Assembly (NCBI GenBank): GCA_026545225.1
Contig: CM048848.1
Location: 26,886,806-26,950,805 of the forward strand
Direction: 5' to 3'
DNA length: 64,000 bases
From: Cornus controversa
Lineage: Eukaryota > Streptophyta > Magnoliopsida > Cornales > Cornaceae
The notes under the pieces are model-generated. The model was not told where the DNA came from, made no database searches, and saw only the letters and a list, made by a program, of their open reading frames with translations. Shown here one piece after another: positions 56,691-64,000 of this stretch. How positions within the stretch are numbered: position 1 is the stretch's first letter; every line of letters begins with the position of its first letter. The position numbers were made by a program, and so were the translations under genes.

Positions 56691-57150
56691 TGTCAAAATT
56701 TGATCTAAAATCAAGATTTTGGCAAATACAAGTTACTAACAAAGATCGGTACAAAACTGCATTCACAGTCCTATTTGGCCTCAAAAATGCTCCCCTTAAA
56801 TTTCAGAAAATAATGAATGACATCTTCATTCGTTATACTACTTTTAGTATTGTTTATATTGATGATGTTCTCATTTTCAGCACCTCAATAGATCAACATT
56901 TGAAACACCTGAATCACATTGTTAGAATAATGAAACATCATGGTTTAGTTCTCTCTACCCCTAAGATCAGCTTATTCCAGACCAATGAAAACTTTCTGGG
57001 ACACAAGATTTATTTAGGAAAAATCATCCTAATAGATTGATCCATTAATTTTGTGGATAAATTTCCTAATGAAATAAAAGATAAAACCTAGCTCTAGCGA
57101 TTCTTACGAGGCCTCAATTATATCTCTGATTTTTATAAAATTTTGGCAGA
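56691..57150 (+). pseudogene. Pararetrovirus B reverse transcriptase, copy 4
   Basis: Frame 56690-57040: SKFDLKSRFWQIQVTNKDRY, the catalytic YIDD at 56855-56866, ENFLGHKIYLGKI. The upstream finger region is missing because of the deletion joint, and about 30 bp before GLKNAP (the segment holding MPF) is lost near 56780. Confidence 0.85.
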
Positions 57151-57670
57151 AGACACTATAATTGTCCACCAGTGATTAAGAAAGAATTCTTCTCCCCAGA
57201 CATCCCAACATACTGAGGCAGTTCAGAAAAATAAATCCAAAGTAAAATTCATTCCATGCTTATGTCTTCCTAATCCTTCTGCCTTTAAGATTGTTGAAAC
57301 AGATGCTTCAGAAGGAGGCTATGGAGGTATTCTCAAGAAAAAGACAAATGATGGAAAAGAACAATTAGTTCGATTCACTTCTCAAACATGGAAAATGTCT
57401 CAAAAGAATTATTCCACCATCAAAAAGGAGATCCTCACCATAGTACTCAACATCCTTAAATTTGAAGGAGATCTTCACAACCAAAAATTTATATTAAGAA
57501 TTGATTGCAAAGTAGCCAAAGATGTCCTCCAAATGGATATGAAGAATATTGCCTCTAAGCAAATTTTTGCTAGACGTCAGGCTCTTCTCTCTGCTTTTGA
57601 TTTCGATATTGAATATATTAAAGGCGAATCAAATTCCCTCCTTGATTTTTTGACTCATGAATTTTTGTAG
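57151..57670 (+). pseudogene. Pararetrovirus B RNase H, copy 4
   Basis: Degrades the RNA strand of RNA-DNA hybrids. Frame 57395-57670 is open: SQKNYSTIKKEILTIVLNIL (Glu), KFILRIDCKVAKDVLQMDMK (Asp) and AFDFDIEYIKGESNSLLDFL. The first catalytic Asp segment (DASEGGYGGIL) lies at 57300-57335, in the phase interrupted by a stop near 57172. Confidence 0.85.
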
Positions 57671-58786
57671 GAAAAACAATAAGATCGGTAACATCAGGAA
57701 GTCATCTCAAAGACCATCAATCCGAAGGCAAAGAGCTTGAACAATTAAACCCTCCTTTACTAAAATACTTTACTCATGACACTTTATGGCCTGTTATCCC
57801 AATCAAAAAAGTTGAAGTCCATCTACCCACCAAAGAAATTATCCAAATTTATTTCCCTGAGAATTACCATTGTCCACCTCAAGCAGCCAGAAATGATAGG
57901 TGGTATTTTGAAGAAATTCTAACATACACAAAAATTAGCAGAAATAGAACATAAGACCTCCTACGGAGTAACCTTTTCTCAGAAATCCTCGTCTCATTTC
58001 ACCCAAATTGTGTTTTCTCAGTTAAAAATCCTCAAAATCCTTTCAAGAAAAGACTTGGGTGATCCTTCCAAGACAAGATGAATTCCCCATGCTTCAAATA
58101 TTTTCCCTCGAGAGTTCAACTTTTTTTCTTATCAGAAAGTATGGAAATTCATCCTCTACCTTCAAAATAACAAATTCAAACACTCTTGATTCATAACCTT
58201 TATCAAAAATAAATTATGTCAAGAAAACCCTTTTTGGTTCTCTAGTTGGTGGATCTAATTTGTTCCTAATCCTGGAATCTTACCTATTCCTCTACAAAAA
58301 TCCTTTGAAGCCTATGATTGTATGCTGAAAACCATTTCTTCTTATCTAGATGATTCACTTCTGGATTTTATTGCAAAATTTGCCATTCCATGGATTGTTG
58401 CATGGCAATATATCGTTGATTCCACTGAAAGTCCCCTAAGCCTCTGCACACAAATAACATCCAAGTGGTGGAATAAATTTAATCATGACCATATTAACCT
58501 TAGCCAAATTAAGAAGATGACTGATTTTTATATCAAAGCTGAACCCTTCCGACTGCCACCAAATCCTAATGATAGGGATAAATTATCCACCTTACAAAAA
58601 ACTATCAAAGTTAAGATCCTTAGCAAAAAATCCTAAGATTTTGAGAGAAGAATTAAGACAACAAATTGTTGTCTATCTTGCTTCTACTTTTTCTGACTCA
58701 GATTCAGAAAATACTATCAATACTAGAGACAATGTCTCTTTTACTCCTGAAAATGAAGATGACTGTTATGTTATCACATTAAAGTA
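57671..58786 (+). pseudogene. Pararetrovirus B post-RT ORF, copy 4
   Basis: Longest open part 58322-58636 (AKFAIPWIVAWQYIVDSTES; TSKWWNKFNHDHINLSQI), then 58569-58787 in the next phase, with the tail to the stop at 58785-58787. The N-terminal part (from about 57690) is broken by stops and a TAA near 57949. Compared with copy 2 it has the same length and domain order. Confidence 0.65.
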
Positions 58787-59007
58787 AAGATAGCAATAAT
58801 TCATATAACGGTCAAATTGTTGGAAAAAGAAAAGAAAAAGTTTTGCAATAGAGGACAAATTGCCCTTAAAAGAAAGATATCTTCGTCCTCACCCTGAAAA
58901 GTAGATCCGAGCAAATTAAAGCAGATTCTTTGTCTCTGATCAAGCTGGCATCCTTATCCTTTAATAAATGAAGTTCAAATTTGTGTTTCAAATCTGAAAA
59001 TGTTACC

Positions 59008-59015
59008 TATAAAAG
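59008..59015 (+). promoter_or_regulatory. Pararetrovirus B promoter TATA box, copy 4
   Basis: TATAAAAG in GTTACCTATAAAAGGGGTG, 220 bp before the primer site and after the post-RT ORF. The downstream CCTGTGGAGAGG block is shared with the two other copies. Confidence 0.75.
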
Positions 59016-59227
59016 GGGTGACCCCCAACCTGTGGAGAGGTACCTAAGTTTTAAGCAATTATTTTGTCAGTTTCTTAGAATCCTTTTGGTTTTCAAGCAT
59101 TAATCTTCAGAAGCTAGTAAGTTTGTTTATGTTTGTTTATAAGTTTATTTATGTTTGTAAGTAAGCTTGTTTATGAATAATATCAGTAAGCTGTTTTAAA
59201 TTTCGTGTCATTCCTAATTCCGCAAGT

Positions 59228-59239
59228 TGGTATCAGAGC
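59228..59239 (+). other. Pararetrovirus B primer-binding site, tRNA-Met
   Basis: TGGTATCAGAGC is a perfect match to the tRNA-iMet complement used by Caulimoviridae to start minus-strand DNA synthesis. By convention this is position 1 of the viral genome. Confidence 0.85.
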
Positions 59240-59267
59240 AATTCTCTTACTACTATTATCTTTGAAC

Positions 59268-60150
59268 CAGGGTCGGTCCTGAGATTACGAAAATCTCGAG
59301 AGTACCTAGGTGAATTTCGAACATGAGGTCCTTTATATGTAAGGTTATACACGCGCAATTTTTTTTTATAAAGTGCAAATTTTTAACACTCCTTAGTCAC
59401 AAATAAATGTGATCGTCTTGTATTTTGAGATGCAAAATTATCAATTAAAGTGCTCCAATCAAATTTATCCAACATATCTTTAATTTTCAATAGATATCAT
59501 AGCCAATCCATTCAATATCTCTCGTGACATCATCGATCGTAGGTAAGATTTGATCAACTTCAACTTTGAAAAGTTGATACAACTATAACTGGGAAAGTTA
59601 ATAATACTCTATATGCAATTCAACCATTTGGAAAATGTACAATAATCTAGCTTTTTTTATAAAATTTAATACTTCAATTGCCTTTTTTGTTCCTTGTGAT
59701 AAATCTTCTTTTAAGACTTTTAACTTTAAACATAATTCTACCGAGATATTGAATCTGAATTTCTTCAATATTGTTTGGCTGGAGAAGAAAATTGAAGGAG
59801 AGAGAGGGGGAAGAGAATTGTTGAAGACAGTGAGGAATAAAGAAAAAGAAAAAAAAATAAATTAAAAAAGAAAAAAGTCAATAGATTCATTGAAGGAGGC
59901 AAATAAAGAAATATATATATATATATATATCGACTGGTTTAACTTATACAATATATATAATAGTATTTTTTGTTTGGGGCCCCTTCCTCTCTGTCTTTTA
60001 ACTTATACAATATATAGAGTACTATTTTTTTGGGGGCCATTTTATCTCCGCTTTTAACTCATACGATAGATAGATATATATATTAGGGGCCCCTAGATTT
60101 TGGAGGCCCTTGGCGACCGCCTAGGTCGCCTATGGTCAGGGTCGGGCCTG
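59268..60150 (-). mobile_element. Non-autonomous hAT transposon, 883 bp, TSD CTTTGAAC
   Basis: Terminal inverted repeats of about 15 bp (CAGGGTCGGTCCTGA at left; CAGGCCCGACCCTGA as the reverse complement of the right end, 11 of 15 matching). A perfect 8-bp TSD CTTTGAAC lies at 59260-59267 and 60151-60158. The 8-bp duplication and CAGGG ends are hAT hallmarks. A transposase C-terminal relic remains on the minus strand at the left; the rest of the transposase is deleted. GGGGCCCC-type subterminal words recur near 59975, 60035 and 60088. The plus frame 59635-59865 is not a gene. Confidence 0.92.
59385..59525 (-). pseudogene. hAT transposase C-terminal relic
   Basis: The minus strand reads LNGLAMISIEN, then, after one frameshift, KDMLDKFDWSTLIDNFASQN. 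This is the C-terminal end of plant hAT-type (zinc-finger MYM/TTF-like) transposases as I remember them. About 45 codons remain out of a protein of several hundred. It fixes the element's orientation as minus. Confidence 0.7.
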
Positions 60151-60158
60151 CTTTGAAC

Positions 60159-60506
60159 TGATTTATAATTTTCCATTTTCACTATTTCTCGATTCTCGTG
60201 TGGTAAGGTTATCTTGTCAGCCATTTTGCCCAAGGTGCTTGTGGCGACAAGCGTTTTAGGATTGAATCCACAGTAGTGTTTAAACAGTTATAATGGATAA
60301 ATTAATGATATCAATGTTCCAGAAAAATAACAGTAGCAGTTCTTGATCTAGTTCTCATGTTATGAATTTAAGTGAAATATATATAGCTGATTTAGAGAAA
60401 ATTCTAGCTAATTGGACCATACCCAAAGCCAAAGTAAACGAGCTTTACTCTAAAGATTTTGAATTAAAACAATCTTACACTATTAAGACTATAGAACAAG
60501 ATCTAG
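60159..60506 (+). pseudogene. Pararetrovirus B leader and small first ORF
   Basis: Viral leader after the hAT insertion, then an ATG at 60293 opening a frame with one internal TGA at 60344 (context suggests CGA to TGA). It continues through NLSEIYIADLEKILANWTIP to stops near 60519, overlapping the movement protein start. About 75 codons. It could be the viral ORF1 or the N-terminus of the movement protein. No function is claimed. Confidence 0.5.
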
Positions 60507-60898
60507 ATGTTACTAAATAGTAACCTGACTTTTAAACTTCTGAACAAGTCTTCTCTTGATAAATTAATAAAAAAATTCAAATATATTCACTTAGGTCTTG
60601 TCCATGTAGGACTAAAACCTCTCACTACTAAAGGATTAGACACATCTCTTCTCATTAATTTAAGAGACTGCAGACATCTTGATTTTGAAGATTTTCTTCT
60701 AGGAATGGTTGAAATGAGTCTTTGCCAATGACCTATCTATTTCAATTGTTACCCCAATTTTCCAGTCTCTCTTGCAGACCCACATATCCTAGATGTCTTA
60801 ACTATCAATATCCAGACTCAAAGATATAAAATGAAAAATAATACTAAAAATATCAGTCTGAGTTATAGAATCTACTAGAGGGTAATGATCACTATCAA
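60507..60898 (+). pseudogene. Pararetrovirus B movement protein, copy 5
   Basis: Frame 60507-60731 opens with ATG and contains KYIHLGLVHVGLKPLTTKGL, RDCRHLDFEDFLLGMVEMSL. A TGA at 60729 is followed in the same phase by more movement protein, to about 60898. There a deletion of the whole capsid region joins it to the acidic linker before protease. It is the only copy with its N-terminal end in place. Confidence 0.8.
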
Positions 60899-61700
60899 CC
60901 CAACATCCACCTATCATGATAATCCTCCTTATGAATTCCAAAATGTCATATCAAGGATAGAGCAAAAACAAGGAAAAACAGGACCCCTTTCTCTCCAAGA
61001 CCTTCAACAAGAAACACATGAGGTCAAAAGAGAAATCAAGGACTTAAAGCTTTGAATTCAAGATCTAGAAGTCCAAGAGCAATTCTCCCAACAGGAACCC
61101 TTAGAGCATATTCCTATTAAAGAACCTTCTACCTGTGGACCTCCTCCAGAAAATAAATTCCTCGAAACAATTGACCATATAAAATTTCAAAAATGGTTTG
61201 TCCATATCAAATTGGTCATTAATCAGGAGTTTATCCTTGAAACCATAGCTCTCTTAGACTCAGGAGCAGATATGAATTGTATCAAGGAAAGTCTTACCCC
61301 TTCCCAATACTACACTAAAACAAAAAATAGACTACATACTACTGATGGAAGCAAAATGCAAATAAAATATAAAATTTCCTCAACCCAAATCTGCAATAAC
61401 TAGATTTGCATTAATACCAGTTTCCTCCTGATAAAAAAACTTAACCAACAAATTATCATTGGAACTCCTTTCTTGTCTCTACTCCAACCTATGAAAGTCG
61501 ATTTTAATGGCATAAGCTCTAATTTTAATGGAGAAGAAATCAATTTTAAATTCTTTCATCTCCCTCAAGAGAATATAATCAATTCTCTAAAAAAGGACTT
61601 AATTATGAAAAAATATAAAAAAAAATTTCTCCCTCCAATTCGATCTTGCTCATGAAAAAATAGCCCTACAGATTTTCCTAGAATCTTTTCAACTTAAAGT
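60899..61700 (+). pseudogene. Pararetrovirus B protease, copy 5 (single)
   Basis: Linker (PPYEFQNVISRIEQKQGKTG), then protease with an intact site LLDSGADMNCI (D-S-G codons at 61257-61265) in frame 61212-61403. The C-terminal part is in frame 61473-61655. Unlike copy 2 and the array, there is one protease and no inverted piece. Stops near 61053 and 61402. Confidence 0.8.
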
Positions 61701-62428
61701 GAAAAAAATTCAGGATTCATTATAGCAAGAAATTTGTTCTGACCTCCCAATAGCCTTTTGGTATAGGAAGAAACATATTGTATCTTTGCCTTATCTTCCA
61801 AACTTTAATGAAAAGGATATTCCAACTAAGGCAAGGCCAATCCAAATGAATCATGACATGATGGAAATTTGCAAAACTGAAATCTAGGATCTTCTTGAAA
61901 ATACTTTAATATGTCCTAGTCATTCTCCATGGAGTTGTGCTGCATTCTATGTCATGAAAAATGCAGAATTAGAACGAGGATGACCAAGACTTGTCATCAA
62001 CTATCACCCATTAAATAAGGTCTTGCAATGGATCCGATACCCTATCCCTAATAAAAGAGACCTTCTAAACCAATTATATGATGCCAAAGTATTTTAAAAT
62101 TTTGATCTAAAATCAAGATTTTGGCAAATACAAATTACTAACAAAGATCGGTACAAAACTGCATTCGCATTCCCATTTGGACACTATGAATGGAATGTTA
62201 TGCCTTTTGGCCTAAAAAATGCTTCCTCTGAATTTCATAAAATAATGAATGACATCTTCAATCCGTATACTACTTTTAGTATGGTTTATATTGATGATGT
62301 TCTAATTTTCAGCACCTCAATAGATCAGCGTTGGAAACACCTGAATCACTTTGTCGAATAATGAAACATCATGGTTTAGTTGTCTCTGCCCCTGATATCA
62401 GCTTATTCTAGACCAATGTAAAATTTCT
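61701..62428 (+). pseudogene. Pararetrovirus B reverse transcriptase, copy 5, truncated
   Basis: RT fingers (PRLVINYHPLNKVLQWIRYP), palm (FDLKSRFWQIQITNKDRY; MPFGLKNASSEFHKIMNDIF) and YIDD at 62287-62298. It breaks off at about 62428, where the Tekay-like LTR fragment begins. Stops at about 61981 and 62095 and a frameshift near 62357. Confidence 0.8.
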
Positions 62429-62776
62429 TTTGTTTTAAATGAAAATTTTCTTTTAAATAAAATATATGAGTTTTTGGACTGTATCTTCTTTAATTTTTAA
62501 TTTTATTAGGTTGGCCTATATATATATAGGTGGGTTAAGTATTTTATATTTATTAATATAATTATTTTAAAAAATTTTATTTTAGTTTTCTAGAAAGAAA
62601 ATTAAAATTAAAGAAAAAGAAAAGGAGTTAGGGTTTCTGTCGTTTACACGTACAGAGACCGAAAGAGCATAGACGCAAGAGAGAAGGGAGAGAAGGAGCT
62701 ATTCATCGAGACGAGTTCTTGTTCATCAAAATGGCAAGTTCGAACTCTTCTCTTATCTTTTGAATCGTAAACTTAG

Positions 62777-62823
<47 letters not shown>

Positions 62824-64000
62824 TTATTTATTTATTTATTATGTATATATGTTGCTTGTATACGTATATTCATGTATTTAATTATAAAATTGTATGAAAT
62901 GGTACTGCTATATGAAGATTAAATATGAAGAATATGAGGGTTTGGTACTGCTATAGGGTATTTTTTCATATGTATTTGCATATATATATAATTGTATAGG
63001 CGGGTGTATATATATATATATATATATATATACGAACATGAAATTGGGTTTAATGTATTCATCGTTTTTGAGGATTTTTGTTTCAATTAATAAGTAGATC
63101 TTGCTTCCCCGAACAATCCTTGAAAGTTTGGTTGCGAACCATTGGGTAGATTGACAAGAAATTGAGTTTGAAATTTTAGATTTTTAAAACTTGAATTTGG
63201 GCCTTTTTTTATTTAGGCCGTGAGAGGGGGTGATTTTGGTACCAATGCTTAGCTTAGATTGAGACGAGTTAAAGGATATATTTATACGCGCGATTCGGTG
63301 CCCGAAAGTGGCCGAAAAATGGCCAAAAATTTTTGGCTCCATTGTTGAATGTGAGTTATAGAAAGAAAAAAAAAAAAAAAGAGGGAAGAAGAAGGTGGAG
63401 GCAGTGCAACGGGCCCAACTCACCGAGGCCCACTTTGCGCCCAGTCCGGGTTATTTTTATATTTTTAAAAAATTTTAAAATTGAATTTTAAATTAGAAAA
63501 ATAGGAAAAATAATTTTTAAAATTTCAGAAAATTCTAAAAAAATTTAGATAACCTTTTAGGGACACAATATACTTGGGTTTTAAATTTCAAGTGGAAATG
63601 AGCTTCTCTCATGGTTAAATTAGTTTTAAAAGTATGCCTCAACTTTGGGTTTTCATCTTCTTTTATTTGTAAAATATTTTTAAAATTTTTGAAAAATTCT
63701 AAAAAAATTTGGGTAACCTTTTAGGGACAAAATACATTGCGGTTTTAAATTTCAAGTGGAGATGAGCTTCTCTCGTGGTTAAATTGGTTTTAAAAGTATG
63801 CCTCAAAATTGGATTTTCATTTTCTTTAAGTTCGATTTTTTTTTTTTAAATTCTGAAAAATTCCAAAAAATTCTAAAAAAAATCGGGTAACCTTTTAGGT
63901 ATAGAATGCACTTGGGTTTTAAATTTCAAGTGGACATGGGCTTCACTCGTCATTAAATTTGTTTTAAAAGTATGCCTCAAAATTGGGTTTCCATTTTCTT
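62429..64000 (+). mobile_element. Tekay-like LTR fragment, left end missing, runs off window
   Basis: Plus-strand counterpart of 7201-10371. It starts about 210 bp inside that LTR, so its TGTAATACCCC start is missing and it is fused directly to viral RT. It contains TTAGGGTTTCTGTCG (62630), TA/TTTA microsatellites (62781-62838 and 63007-63032) and, from 63480, three tandem copies of a block present once near 7440-7560. No coding region; the minus frame 63184-63423 is LTR sequence. Confidence 0.65.
63480..64000 (+). repeat. Threefold tandem repeat, 164-174 bp period
   Basis: The block with GTAACCTTTTAGGGA, GGGTTTTAAATTTCAAGTGG and AAAGTATGCCTCAA recurs with AACCTTTTAGG at 63551, 63715 and 63889. 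The last copy reaches the window edge, so more may follow. Confidence 0.9.

Noticed and set aside
59635..59865. 76-codon ORF inside the hAT element as a gene
   Set aside because: It is on the strand opposite the transposase relic, has no domain, and ends in a Lys/Glu-rich low-complexity tail.

Overview
The window is intergenic, repeat-dense DNA from a seed plant, most likely an angiosperm. It is AT-rich and built almost entirely of plant-type LTR retrotransposons (Athila, Tekay-like, Tat-like and Copia), endogenous plant pararetroviruses (Caulimoviridae) and one hAT DNA transposon. I see no host gene, rRNA, tRNA or CRISPR array. Nearly every reading frame is broken. The only long intact frame in a recognised element position is the Athila downstream ORF (22043-23269, minus). 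The species cannot be told from the sequence. Layout 1-10371: fragments of four elements lie end to end: the 3' end of an Athila-type element (1-2403, plus), a Ty3/Gypsy gag-protease-RT-RNase H relic (2404-4576, plus), a Copia leader, gag and LTR (4577-about 7200, minus), and a Tekay-like LTR (about 7201-10371, minus). That LTR is split by an Athila solo LTR (8107-9526) with target-site duplication (TSD) AATAC. Layout 10372-30868: pararetrovirus A (movement protein, protease, start of RT) is split by an 18.4-kb Athila element (11580-30026, minus, TSD CCTAT). The 3' LTR of that Athila is itself split by a 7.3-kb gag-only Athila derivative (11959-19288, minus, TSD ATAAC). The outer Athila keeps gag, protease, RT, RNase H and the downstream ORF but has lost integrase. 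The inner element keeps only a gag-pol-remnant frame with one nonsense codon. Layout 30869-62428: a second pararetrovirus lineage (B) is present as four rearranged stretches. (i) A tandem array of four units of about 934 bp (32181-41414), each a capsid-region piece (plus) joined head-on to a protease piece (minus). A gag-only Tat-like LTR element with two minisatellites (34755-40248, TSD AGGTC) sits in unit 3. (ii) The most complete copy (41785-52643, plus), split by a 3.3-kb solo LTR. (iii) A scrambled minus-strand copy (52644-56118). (iv) A tail-to-head stretch (56119-62428, plus) running from RT through promoter and tRNA-Met primer-binding site into movement protein, protease and RT again, with an 883-bp hAT element between the primer site and the first ORF. 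Layout 62429-64000: a second copy of the Tekay-like LTR, truncated at its left end and carrying a threefold internal repeat. How it works together: no operon or host pathway is present. The nesting gives a relative order: pararetrovirus A, then outer Athila, then inner gag-only element; and B recombinant, then array, then Tat-like element. The gag-only elements would depend on other copies for pol functions. All viral frames seen carry stops, frameshifts or deletions.
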